Shown one piece after another: positions 16,342 through 24,459 of a stretch of DNA of 64,000 nucleotides (positions are counted from its first letter, which is position 1; the number at the start of each line of letters is the position of its first letter). Under the pieces are notes generated by a model. That model was not told the origin of the DNA. It was given only the letters and a program-made list of their open reading frames with translations, and searched no databases. Origin of the DNA: an uncultured Clostridia bacterium (lineage in GTDB: Bacteria; Bacillota; Clostridia; Oscillospirales; Oscillospiraceae); NCBI GenBank assembly GCA_945877365.1, contig CAMCRV010000006.1, positions 16,661 to 80,660 of the forward strand. The letters run 5' to 3'. The position numbers and the translations under genes are program-made.

Positions 16342-18093
16342 ATGGCGTTTCCCCCGGCATTTTTGGATGAACTGGTGGCGAGAAACCCCATCGAAGATGT
16401 GGTGGGGCAGTATGTCACCCTGCGCCGCAGCGGCAGCAACCTGTTCGGCCTGTGTCCCTTCCACGGTGAGAAAACCGCCTCCTTTTCCGTGGCCCCCGAC
16501 AAGGGAATTTTCTATTGCTTCGGCTGCCATAAGGGGGGCAGTGTCATCAATTTCCAGATGGAGATTGAGGGGATGAGCTATCCCGATGCCGTCCGGGCGC
16601 TGGCGAAGCGAGCCGGAATGGAGGTTCCGGGGGATGAACAGTATCAGAGCCGGTATCACCAGCAGGAGCGGCTCTGGGCGCTGCACAAGGAGGCTGCCCG
16701 GTTCTTCCACAGTCAGCTGTACGCGCCCGTGGGAGAGCAGGCATTGAAGTATGCCATGGATCGTGGGATGCCCAAATCCATTCTGACCAAGTTCGGCATT
16801 GGTTACGCCCCGGACAGCTGGGATGCTCTGGTGAAGGCCATGCGGCAGAAGGGGTACACGGACGAGGAGCTGCAGCAGTCCGGACTGGTGACGGTCTCCC
16901 GGAAGAACGGCAATCTGTTTGACCGGTTCCGGGATCGGCTGATGTTCCCGATTATTGATGTCCGTGGCTATGTCATCGGCTTCGGCGGCCGGATTATGAA
17001 GAAGGATGACAGTGCTGCCAAGTACCTGAACTCCCCGGAAACCCTGATTTTTAACAAGAGAAAGAACCTGTTTGCCCTGAATTTCGCGAAGAAAAGCAAG
17101 CTGGGCTATCTGATTCTGGTGGAGGGCTACATGGATGCCATCGCCCTGCACCAATACGGCTTTGACTGCGCTGTGGCATCCCTGGGCACCGCCCTGACGG
17201 AGGACGGCGCGGCATTGCTGAGCCGGTATACCGATCAGGTGGTGCTGATTTACGACAGCGACACCGCCGGACAGAACGCCACCAAACGGGCCATTCCCAT
17301 TCTGGAAAAGGCAGGCCTTCAGGTGAAGGTGCTTCAGGTTCGGGATGCCAAGGATCCGGATGAATACCTCAAGAAGTTCGGCGCGGATAAATTCAAAAAT
17401 CTGCTGGAGGAATCCGCCAACCGGGTGGAGTATCAGCTGAATGCCATCCGAAAGAAATATGACATCCGGGAGGATGACCAGAAGGTCAAATATTTACAGG
17501 AGTGCGCAGAGCTGATTGCCACCCTTCCCAGCGCTGTCCGCCGGGAGGTGTACGGCGGCCGGGTGGCGGAGGATGCCAAAATCAGCATGGATGCCATGCA
17601 GATGGAGATTTCCCGAGCCTATAAGCGAAGAACGCAGCGGGAAAAGAAGCAGCAGGAGAAGCAGAGCCTTGCCCCTGCCCGGAACCACCAGCCCCACAGC
17701 AGAAGCATCCGATATGACAATGTGAAGTCCGCCATGGCAGAGGAGCAGCTGCTGGGGCAGCTTTTCCGGGAACCGGTATTGCTGGATCAGATTCCGGAAC
17801 TGAAGCCTGACCAGTTTTCTGTGCCCCTGTTCGGAAGGGTCTTTGAACAGCTGACCCGCCGGTTCCGGGAGGGAATGGAAATCTCTCTGGGGGGACTGAC
17901 GGATGTGACCTCTGAGGAGATGTCCCATCTTGCAGGAATCCTCCACAGCCAGACCGGCCCCATCAGCGAACAGGCGCTGAAGGACTGTGTCAGAACCATC
18001 CAATCGGAGTATGAGGCCGGGCAGGTGGTTTCGGAAAACGATCTGCTGGCTGTACAGAAACGAATGAAAGAAAGAAAAGGAATGAAAGCATGA
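16342..18093 (+). CDS. dnaG: DNA primase
   Basis: A 583-residue primase. The N-terminal zinc domain has CPFHGEKTASFSV and FYCFGCHKGG. The TOPRIM core follows with LVEGYMDAIAL and VLIYDSDTAGQNA. The C-terminal helicase-interaction region is present but compact. AAAGGAGG lies before the ATG. It overlaps the next sigma-factor gene by four bases, the classic dnaG-rpoD order of the macromolecular synthesis operon, without rpsU here. Confidence 0.97.
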   Translation: MAFPPAFLDELVARNPIEDVVGQYVTLRRSGSNLFGLCPFHGEKTASFSVAPDKGIFYCFGCHKGGSVINFQMEIEGMSYPDAVRALAKRAGMEVPGDEQYQSRYHQQERLWALHKEAARFFHSQLYAPVGEQALKYAMDRGMPKSILTKFGIGYAPDSWDALVKAMRQKGYTDEELQQSGLVTVSRKNGNLFDRFRDRLMFPIIDVRGYVIGFGGRIMKKDDSAAKYLNSPETLIFNKRKNLFALNFAKKSKLGYLILVEGYMDAIALHQYGFDCAVASLGTALTEDGAALLSRYTDQVVLIYDSDTAGQNATKRAIPILEKAGLQVKVLQVRDAKDPDEYLKKFGADKFKNLLEESANRVEYQLNAIRKKYDIREDDQKVKYLQECAELIATLPSAVRREVYGGRVAEDAKISMDAMQMEISRAYKRRTQREKKQQEKQSLAPARNHQPHSRSIRYDNVKSAMAEEQLLGQLFREPVLLDQIPELKPDQFSVPLFGRVFEQLTRRFREGMEISLGGLTDVTSEEMSHLAGILHSQTGPISEQALKDCVRTIQSEYEAGQVVSENDLLAVQKRMKERKGMKA

Positions 18094-18950
18094 CGCTGGA
18101 ACAGATGCAGCAAACGCCGGTGAGCACCGGCGATGATGATATGCGCCAATACCTCCATGAGATTCGCACCTTCCCCCGGCTGACAGCGGAGGAGGAGCGC
18201 GACCTTGCCCGGCGGTGCGCCCAGGGGGAGGAGGATGCCATCTGCAGGATGGTCAATGCCAATCTGCGGCTGGTGGTGTCCATTGCCCGGGAGTACACCG
18301 GACGGGGTGTGCCCCTGCTGGATTTAATTCAGGAGGGCAGCATTGGCCTGTTGGCGGCAGCCCGGAAGTTTGATTATACCCGGGAGGTTCGCTTCTCTAC
18401 ATACGCCACCAAGTGGATCCGGCAGGGCATCACCCGGTGCCTGATGAACCATGCCGGGCTGATCCGGGTGCCTCTGCACACCTTGGAGCGGATGCGGAAG
18501 ATTCAGTCTGTCCGTAACCAGCTGCTGCAGGAGTCCGGTCAGGAGCCGGATCGGAAGGAGATTGCCCGCATCTGTGATCTCAGTGAGGAAAAAGTGGCAA
18601 AAATCCTTGCCCTGACCCCGGATATCTGCTCGCTGGAGCTGCCTGTGGGGCAGGATGACAGCACCCTCGGGGATCTTCTGGAGGATCTGGATGCCCCGGA
18701 ACCTCAGGAAATGCTGGTGCGCCGGGAGCTGGAGACGATGCTGCACCAGATGCTGGGGAATCTGAATCCCCGGCAGCAGCAGATTCTGAAGCTGCACTAT
18801 GGGCTGGATAACGGCGTTTGTTACTCGCTGGAGGAAATCGGCAGGCAGCTGGGAATCTCCAAGGAGCGCGCTCGTCAGATTGAGCATCAGGCAATGGAGA
18901 AGCTGAAGACCATGGGCACAAGTATGGGACTGGAGGATTTTCTGGAATGA
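18090..18950 (+). CDS. Primary-type sigma-70 factor, short form without region 1.1
   Basis: A 286-residue sigma factor starting near region 1.2 (DMRQYLHEIRTFPRLTAEEE). Region 2 is intact: NLRLVVSIAREYTGRGVPLLDLIQEGSIGLL and YATKWIRQGITRCL, with the Q and T residues that read the -10 element. Region 3 and region 4 follow, ending with the -35 helix SKERARQIEHQAMEKLK. Position after dnaG is that of rpoD/sigA, but at 286 residues it is shorter than usual and lacks region 1.1, so it might be a group 2 factor. ATGA overlaps on both ends. Confidence 0.88.
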   Translation: MTLEQMQQTPVSTGDDDMRQYLHEIRTFPRLTAEEERDLARRCAQGEEDAICRMVNANLRLVVSIAREYTGRGVPLLDLIQEGSIGLLAAARKFDYTREVRFSTYATKWIRQGITRCLMNHAGLIRVPLHTLERMRKIQSVRNQLLQESGQEPDRKEIARICDLSEEKVAKILALTPDICSLELPVGQDDSTLGDLLEDLDAPEPQEMLVRRELETMLHQMLGNLNPRQQQILKLHYGLDNGVCYSLEEIGRQLGISKERARQIEHQAMEKLKTMGTSMGLEDFLE

Positions 18951-19981
18951 ACAAGTTGGAGTTTTCCTTTGAACCTGCCCCCTGGGAGCAGTGGCTGGGC
19001 AATTTTCCCCAGGGAGCCAGCGTCCCTGCCGGCGGCCTGCTGACCCTGCTGGAGGGGGAGGAGGAGCAGGAGCTTGAGGATGCCCTGCAGGCTATGGAAG
19101 AGGCCGGTATGGAGCTGGATATCCGGGATCTGCCCAAATCCTTCGGCAGCGGTGAAACAGCCCTCCGCCTGCGGCAGGAGCAGCAGCTGGCGGAACAGGG
19201 AATTTCCCCGGATGCCCTGGAAGAAAACGATCCTCTGCGGCTGTATCTGGAGGAGATTGCCGCCATTCCTGTCTGCGGCGATGAAGATCTTCTGGCGCAG
19301 GATGCGGCTGCCGGGAAAGAGAGCGCTGCCAATGCCCTTACCAATCTGGGGCTTTCCAGGGTGGTGGAGATGGCAGGAGCGTTTACCGGCTACGGTGTTC
19401 TGCTGACGGATCTGATTCAGGAGGGCAGCCTTGGCCTTTGGAAGGCAGTGGGGAGCTACCGGGAAGGGGAGTACAGCGCCTTTCGGGATCGCTGGATTCG
19501 CTTCTATCTGGCTCGGGCTGTGGCTCTGCAGGCCCGCAGCAGCGGCGTAGGAGAGCGGCTGCGGCAGGCTATGGAGGACTACCGTCAGGTGGATCAGCGG
19601 CTGCTGTCCGATCTGGGCAGAAATGCCACTGTGGAGGAAATCGCTCAGGAATTGCATCTGAGCGTGGAGCAGGCGGAATCTGTTCGCGCTATGCTGGAAA
19701 ACGCCCGGCTGCTGCAGCAGGCTCACCCCTCTGCGGAGGATGAGGAAACCCCGGAGGAAGCGGAGCAGGCGGTGGAGAATACGGCTGCGTTCCAGATGCA
19801 TCAGCGGATTGCCGATTTGCTGTCCTCGTTGGAACCGGAGGAGGCTCGCCTTTTGACCCTCCGCTTCGGTCTGGAGGGTGGAAAGCCCATGACCCCCCAG
19901 GAGACAGGAAGAATTCTGGGTCTGACTCCTGATGAGGTGGTGGCGAGGGAAGCCGCCACACTGGCTAAGCTGCGCAAATGA
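18947..19981 (+). CDS. Divergent sigma-70-like protein with region 1.1 and degenerate DNA-reading segments
   Basis: 344 residues. The N-terminus has an acidic region 1.1-like block (about 25-65), then region 1.2 (ENDPLRLYLEEIAAIPV). Region 2 is recognisable (TDLIQEGSLGLWKAV), but the -10 reading helix is FRDRWIRFYLARAV, without the Q and T residues of the gene before it. Region 4 ends TPDEVVAREAATLAKLRK, where the arginine and glutamine contacts of the -35 helix are gone. It is likely a paralogue of the upstream sigma factor that lost normal promoter reading. Function unknown; co-translated by an ATGA overlap. Confidence 0.8.
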   Translation: MNKLEFSFEPAPWEQWLGNFPQGASVPAGGLLTLLEGEEEQELEDALQAMEEAGMELDIRDLPKSFGSGETALRLRQEQQLAEQGISPDALEENDPLRLYLEEIAAIPVCGDEDLLAQDAAAGKESAANALTNLGLSRVVEMAGAFTGYGVLLTDLIQEGSLGLWKAVGSYREGEYSAFRDRWIRFYLARAVALQARSSGVGERLRQAMEDYRQVDQRLLSDLGRNATVEEIAQELHLSVEQAESVRAMLENARLLQQAHPSAEDEETPEEAEQAVENTAAFQMHQRIADLLSSLEPEEARLLTLRFGLEGGKPMTPQETGRILGLTPDEVVAREAATLAKLRK

Positions 19982-20019
19982 ACAAACCGGGGATTTCCCC
20001 GTGAAAAGGAGAATCAATT

Positions 20020-20700
20020 ATGCCGAAAACGGTTTCAATCGCCATCGACGGCCCTGCCGGTGCCGGAAAGAGCACCATTGCCCGGCGCCTTGCCAAAGAG
20101 CTGGGCTATGTCTATGTGGATACCGGCGCCATTTACCGAACGGTGGCTTACTTTTTTGACACCTGGGGAATCTCCCCCAAGGACATTGACGGAATCACCC
20201 GATACATCGACGAGCTGAACATCGACATCTGGTATGATGAAGATGGCCTTCAGCATATGTACATGAATAATATCGATGTAACCGATGATATCCGCACCCC
20301 TGAGATTTCCCAGAAGGCCTCCCTGATCAGCGCCCACGCCATTGTCCGGGATATGCTGCTGGATATGCAGCGGGAAGTGGCGGAGCAGTTCAATGTGGTG
20401 ATGGACGGCCGGGACATTGGCACCGTGGTGCTGCCCAATGCCACGGTGAAAATCTTCCTGACAGCCTCCGCGGAGGTTCGTGCCCGTCGGCGCACCAACG
20501 AGCTGCTGGCCAAGGGAAAAAAGGTTTCCTATGAGCAGGTGCTGAAGGATATCCAGCAGAGGGACTATCAGGATACCCACCGGGAGGTCGCTCCTCTGAA
20601 AATGTGCCGGGATTCCGTCAAGCTGGACACCTCTGACATGGATATTGAGCAGGTTTTGCAGGAAATGAAGAACATCATCGCAAGGAAGGTGACCCCATGA
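20020..20700 (+). CDS. cmk: Cytidylate kinase
   Basis: A 226-residue (d)CMP kinase. It starts with IDGPAGAGKSTIARRLA (P-loop), then YVDTGAIYRTVAY and MDGRDIGTVVLPNA, and the lid segment QQRDYQDTHREVAPL. AAAAGGAG precedes the ATG. It overlaps the IspH-S1 gene by four bases; cmk next to ispH/S1 is a common Clostridia arrangement. Confidence 0.96.
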   Translation: MPKTVSIAIDGPAGAGKSTIARRLAKELGYVYVDTGAIYRTVAYFFDTWGISPKDIDGITRYIDELNIDIWYDEDGLQHMYMNNIDVTDDIRTPEISQKASLISAHAIVRDMLLDMQREVAEQFNVVMDGRDIGTVVLPNATVKIFLTASAEVRARRRTNELLAKGKKVSYEQVLKDIQQRDYQDTHREVAPLKMCRDSVKLDTSDMDIEQVLQEMKNIIARKVTP

Positions 20701-22649
20701 TCACCGTGGCCAAAAGCGCCGGCTTCTGTTTTGGTGTCAGCCGGGCGGTAGAGCTGGTGGAGCAGGCAGCGGCGAAGGGGAAGAAGGTTGCAACCCTTGG
20801 TCCCATCATCCACAATCGCCATGTGGTGGAGCACTTTCATTCTCTGGGTGTCCGGGTGATTGAGCAGCCGGAAGATGCGCAGCCGGGTGAAACGGTGATC
20901 ATCCGCTCCCATGGTGTGTCCCGGGATGTTTACAGCCGTCTGGAGCAACAGGGTGTGGATATCATTGATGCAACCTGTCCTTTCGTAAAGCGGATCCACG
21001 GAATTGTCAGCCGGGCTGAGGAGGAGGGGCGTCTTCCGGTGATCATCGGCACCCCCACACACCCGGAGGTGGAGGGAATCGCAGGCTGGTGCAGCGACTG
21101 CAGGGTATTTGCCACCCCGGAGGAGCTGGAGAACTGGGCCAAAAGCCTTCCCAACCGGGAGGACATGGCGATTTGTATGGTTTGCCAAACCACCTCCACA
21201 GAAAATTTGTGGAAATTATGCGGAAATTTTGCAAAAAAAGAGTTTACTAACTTGAAAATTTTTGATACAATATGCAAAGCAACGGAATGTAGGCAAAACG
21301 AAGCAGCACAGTTGAGTAAAAAGTGTCAGGCGATGGTCGTTGTAGGAGATCTCAAAAGTTCCAACACAGGCCGACTAGCTGTCATTTGCCGGGAGCACTG
21401 CGACAAGGTTTTTCTGGTGGACAATGCCACCGAGCTGAAAGCTGAAGATTTTCGTGGTGTCACAGATGTTGGAATCACGGCCGGGGCATCCACTCCGGCG
21501 TGGATTATAAAGGAGGTCAACAAGACTATGAGCGAAATTACCAATGTTGAGGCTGTACAGGAGGAGAACTTTGCCGAGCTTCTCGAGCAGTCCATCAAGA
21601 CTTTAAATACAGGAGACAAGGTTCTGGGAACCGTTACCGCCATCGGAAACACCGAAGTCCAGATCGATCTGGGCACCAAGCATGCCGGTTACATTCCTTA
21701 TGATGAAGTCAGCGCTGATCCTGCCGTTAAGCCCGAGGATATTCTCCATGTGGGCGATGAGATTGAGGTCTTTGTGGTTCGTGTCAACGACCAGGAGGGC
21801 ACTGTTCAGCTGTCCAAGAAGAAGCTGGACGGCCTGAAGATCTGGGACGACATGGCTGCCTTTGCCGAGGACAAGACCACCATTGAAGCTACCATCACCG
21901 AAGAGAACAAGGGCGGCCTGGTTGCCACCTACAAGGGCATCCGGGTGTTCATCCCCGCCTCCCAGTCCGGCGTTGCCAAGGGCGGCGACATGGCTGGCAT
22001 GGTGGGCAAGACCGTCAGCATGAAGATCACCGAGGTCAACCGCGCCCGTCGTCGTGTCATCGGTTCCATCCGCGCTGTCACCTCCGAGGCTCGCAAGGCC
22101 AATCAGGAGAAGATCTGGGCCGAGATCGAGAACGGCAAGAAGTACCACGGCGTTGTCAAGTCCCTGACTTCCTACGGCGCCTTTGTGGATATCGGCGGCG
22201 TGGACGGCATGGTTCATGTTTCCGAGCTGAGCTGGAACCGCATCAAGAATCCTGCTGAGGTTGTCAAGGTGGGCGACGAGATCGATGTCTATGTCATCTC
22301 CTTCGATCCCGAGAAGCATAAGATCTCTCTGGGCTACAAGACCGCTGAGATGAACCCCTGGAACCAGTTCATGACCAAGTACAATGTGGGCGATGTTGTG
22401 GATGCCAAGATTGTCAAGCTGATGACCTTCGGCGCCTTCGCTGAGATTCTGCCCGGCGTTGACGGCCTGATCCACATTTCTCAGATTGCTGATCGCCGTA
22501 TTGGCAAGCCCGAGGATGTTCTGTCCGAGGGTCAGGATGTCAAGGTTAAGATCACCGACATCGACGCTGAGAACAAGCGTATCTCCCTGTCCATCCGCGC
22601 TCTGCTGGAGGATTCCGCAGAGAATGCCGAGGCAGCCGACGCTGAGTAA
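20697..22649 (+). CDS. ispH: Fused IspH (HMBPP reductase) and S1-domain RNA-binding protein
   Basis: 650 residues in two parts. Residues 1 to about 277 are 4-hydroxy-3-methylbut-2-enyl diphosphate reductase, the last step of MEP isoprenoid synthesis; the iron-sulfur cysteines are C11 (SAGFCFGV), C94 (DATCPF) and C193 (TICKATEC). Residues about 295-630 hold four S1 RNA-binding domains, like ribosomal protein S1 (rpsA). This fusion is known in Clostridia. At the joint lies a strong internal AAAGGAGG and in-frame ATG (21528), which could yield a separate S1 protein of 374 residues. Confidence 0.95.
   Translation: MITVAKSAGFCFGVSRAVELVEQAAAKGKKVATLGPIIHNRHVVEHFHSLGVRVIEQPEDAQPGETVIIRSHGVSRDVYSRLEQQGVDIIDATCPFVKRIHGIVSRAEEEGRLPVIIGTPTHPEVEGIAGWCSDCRVFATPEELENWAKSLPNREDMAICMVCQTTSTENLWKLCGNFAKKEFTNLKIFDTICKATECRQNEAAQLSKKCQAMVVVGDLKSSNTGRLAVICREHCDKVFLVDNATELKAEDFRGVTDVGITAGASTPAWIIKEVNKTMSEITNVEAVQEENFAELLEQSIKTLNTGDKVLGTVTAIGNTEVQIDLGTKHAGYIPYDEVSADPAVKPEDILHVGDEIEVFVVRVNDQEGTVQLSKKKLDGLKIWDDMAAFAEDKTTIEATITEENKGGLVATYKGIRVFIPASQSGVAKGGDMAGMVGKTVSMKITEVNRARRRVIGSIRAVTSEARKANQEKIWAEIENGKKYHGVVKSLTSYGAFVDIGGVDGMVHVSELSWNRIKNPAEVVKVGDEIDVYVISFDPEKHKISLGYKTAEMNPWNQFMTKYNVGDVVDAKIVKLMTFGAFAEILPGVDGLIHISQIADRRIGKPEDVLSEGQDVKVKITDIDAENKRISLSIRALLEDSAENAEAADAE
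21243..21271 (+). promoter_or_regulatory. Possible internal promoter within the ispH part
   Basis: TTTACT (21243-21248), 17 bases, TACAAT (21266-21271), inside an unusually A/T-rich stretch of this GC-rich gene and upstream of the internal ribosome site of the S1 half. Confidence 0.35.
21509..21530 (+). promoter_or_regulatory. Internal Shine-Dalgarno and in-frame ATG at the IspH/S1 joint
   Basis: AAAGGAGGT at 21509-21517 is followed after ten bases by an ATG (21528-21530) in the frame of the fusion gene. The ATG begins the linker just before the first S1 domain. Confidence 0.6.
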
Positions 22650-22656
22650 TTGGATT

Positions 22657-22693
22657 CAAAAATACCGGGACTGCCTTAGTCCCGGTATTTTTT
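22657..22693 (+). terminator. Terminator of the cmk-ispH/S1 operon
   Basis: A 13-bp stem AAATACCGGGACT / AGTCCCGGTATTT followed by a U-run. Confidence 0.9.
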
Positions 22694-22706
22694 ACAGGAG
22701 GATTTT

Positions 22707-22988
22707 ATGGTTAAGCATATTGTGCTGTACACCCTGAAAGAGGGCGTGGACAAAGACGAAGCTGTGAAGCTGATTGCCTCCGTTCTGGAGCCGCTGGTGG
22801 GCAAAATCCCCGGCCTGCTGGAACTGGAGGTACGCCGGGCTTTCAACGGCATGGATTACGCCCTGTATTCTGTGTTTGAAAGCCGGGAGGCTCTGGAAAC
22901 CTATGCGGTGCATCCGCTCCATCAGGAGGCAAAGACCCATTTCTTTCACCTGCTGGACAGCCGCGTGGCAGCTGACTACGAGGTATAA
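22707..22988 (+). CDS. Dabb (stress-responsive A/B barrel) domain protein
   Basis: A 93-residue protein starting MVKHIVLYTLKEGVDKDEA and containing VHPLHQEAKTHFF, the pattern of the dimeric ferredoxin-like Dabb family. Some members are stress proteins or small cyclases; this one cannot be assigned a reaction. ACAGGAGG precedes the ATG. It stands alone between a terminator and a MITE-like element. Confidence 0.85.
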   Translation: MVKHIVLYTLKEGVDKDEAVKLIASVLEPLVGKIPGLLELEVRRAFNGMDYALYSVFESREALETYAVHPLHQEAKTHFFHLLDSRVAADYEV

Positions 22989-23011
22989 AAAGAAGGATCC
23001 CATGTCAACAA

Positions 23012-23182
23012 TTGGGGTAAGTGATCTTTAGCTGAGTTAGGAATGATGAGTGCCCCCTTGCCTCTCCCTTTGGGAGAGGTGCCCCCGCAGGGGGCGGAGA
23101 GGGCCCTCTCAGTCACGGCCAAGGCCGTGACAGCTCCCCCAAAGGGGAGAGCCAAGAAATCGCTAAATACTGCTTTCCCCAA
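23012..23182. mobile_element. MITE-like element B
   Basis: A 171-bp non-coding element. Ends are inverted repeats starting TTGGGG (23012) and ending CCCCAA (23182), extending imperfectly for about 20 bases. Inside, TTGCCTCTCCCTTTGGGAGAGG and a reversed copy near CCAAAGGGGAGAGCCAAG form further inverted repeats. Hairpins GCCCCC/GGGGGC and GTCACGGC/GCCGTGAC lie in the middle. Confidence 0.7.
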
Positions 23183-23197
23183 CTATGGAAGCATAGC

Positions 23198-23236
23198 CAA
23201 AAAAACCGCAGCTCCGATGCTGGAGCTGCGTTTTTT
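23198..23236. terminator. Terminator of the tmk-DJ1-mltG-U32 operon
   Basis: CGCAGCTCC / GGAGCTGCG with long A and T runs on both sides, just after the U32 gene stop; it can act in both directions. Confidence 0.85.
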
Positions 23237-24454
23237 TTACTTCGCGGACAGATCCACGCTTCTGCGGAGCATGGACAGGGGAGGTACCTGCCGGGGTAAG
23301 CGGATGTAAAATTTCATCTGGGGTGTTTTGGGCTCGGAAATAGGTGTGCCTTCAGAATCGGTCATGTCCTCGGCAACAATGGGGAAGGGGCGCAGGTCGG
23401 GGCCGACAACCTCCAATTCGCTGCCCTCCGGGAACTTGTTGTTCAGGCTGCACAGGGCAAGACCGGTTTCATCGCACTGCTCCACCTTGGCGCAGATCTG
23501 CCAATCCCGGATGTACCGGGAAGTTTCCGTGTACTGCCCCGGCTGACCAAAGTAAAAGCCGGTGGAGTAATTCCGATGAGAGATATGCTCCACTTCGTCA
23601 CGCCAGACAGGATCCACAGGCCGTCCCGCAGCCACATCGTCAATGCAGTGCCGGTACGCCCCGGTGACGATGGCGGCATAGTAGGCGGATTTGGCGCGGC
23701 CTTCAATTTTGATGCAGTCGATACCGGCATCCATCAGCTCCTTCAGATGGTCGATGGTGCACATATCCCGGGAATTCATAATATAGGTGCCCTTTTCATC
23801 CTCGTACACCGGGAAATACTCCCCGGGGCGTTTTTCTTCCATCAGGGCGTATTGATACCGGCAGGGCTGGGCGCAGGCACCCCGGTTGGAGTCCCGCCCT
23901 GTCATATAGTTGCTCAGCAAACATCGGCCGGAATAGCTGACGCACATGGCGCCGTGACCGAAGGTTTCAATTTCCAGCTGTGGGTCTACCTTTTGGCGAA
24001 TTTCAGCGATTTCCTTCAGACTCAGCTCCCGAGCCAGTACCACACGCTTGGCTCCCAGATCAAACCATGCCTGGGCGCAGGCGTAGTTGGCGATGGACTG
24101 CTGGGTGGAGATGTGCCGCTGGCAGTGGGGGGCATATTTCCCGGCCAGGGTGAAGGCACCCAGATCGGCAACAATCAGGGCATCCACCCCGGCGTCGTCC
24201 AGCTGCTCCAGATAGGGGGGCAGCTGGGCGATTTCCTCATTTCTGGGCATGGTGTTTACCGTCACATGACAGGCTACACCATGTTCATGGGCGAATTTTA
24301 CGGCGGCAGGGAGTTCCTCCGGGGTGAAATTTCCGGCAAAGGAGCGCATACCGAAATCTGTGCCTGCCAGATAGACAGCATCCGCGCCATAGAGAACGGA
24401 CATTTTCAGCCGTTCCATATCCCCCGCAGGGGAGAGAAGCTCCAGTTTTCCCAT
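23237..24454 (-). CDS. U32 family protein, probable tRNA 5-hydroxyuridine synthase (TrhP-like)
   Basis: A 405-residue protein starting MGKLELLSPAGDMERLKMSVLYGADAVYLAG and carrying the U32 signature ETFGHGAMCVSYSGRCLLSNY plus downstream cysteines (GACAQPCRYQY). U32 proteins were named peptidases, but the Bacillus YrrN/YrrO (TrhP) members are needed for 5-hydroxylation of wobble uridine in tRNA. In Bacillus they lie near yrrL (mltG); here mltG is the adjacent upstream gene, which favours the tRNA role. The single-gene TrhP form is an inference. Confidence 0.85.
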   Translation of the reverse strand: MGKLELLSPAGDMERLKMSVLYGADAVYLAGTDFGMRSFAGNFTPEELPAAVKFAHEHGVACHVTVNTMPRNEEIAQLPPYLEQLDDAGVDALIVADLGAFTLAGKYAPHCQRHISTQQSIANYACAQAWFDLGAKRVVLARELSLKEIAEIRQKVDPQLEIETFGHGAMCVSYSGRCLLSNYMTGRDSNRGACAQPCRYQYALMEEKRPGEYFPVYEDEKGTYIMNSRDMCTIDHLKELMDAGIDCIKIEGRAKSAYYAAIVTGAYRHCIDDVAAGRPVDPVWRDEVEHISHRNYSTGFYFGQPGQYTETSRYIRDWQICAKVEQCDETGLALCSLNNKFPEGSELEVVGPDLRPFPIVAEDMTDSEGTPISEPKTPQMKFYIRLPRQVPPLSMLRRSVDLSAK

Positions 24455-24459
24455 CCTCC

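Noticed and set aside
23237..24454. Reading the U32 protein as a secreted collagenase
   Set aside because: No signal peptide, and operon context with mltG matches the Bacillus tRNA-hydroxylation members better.
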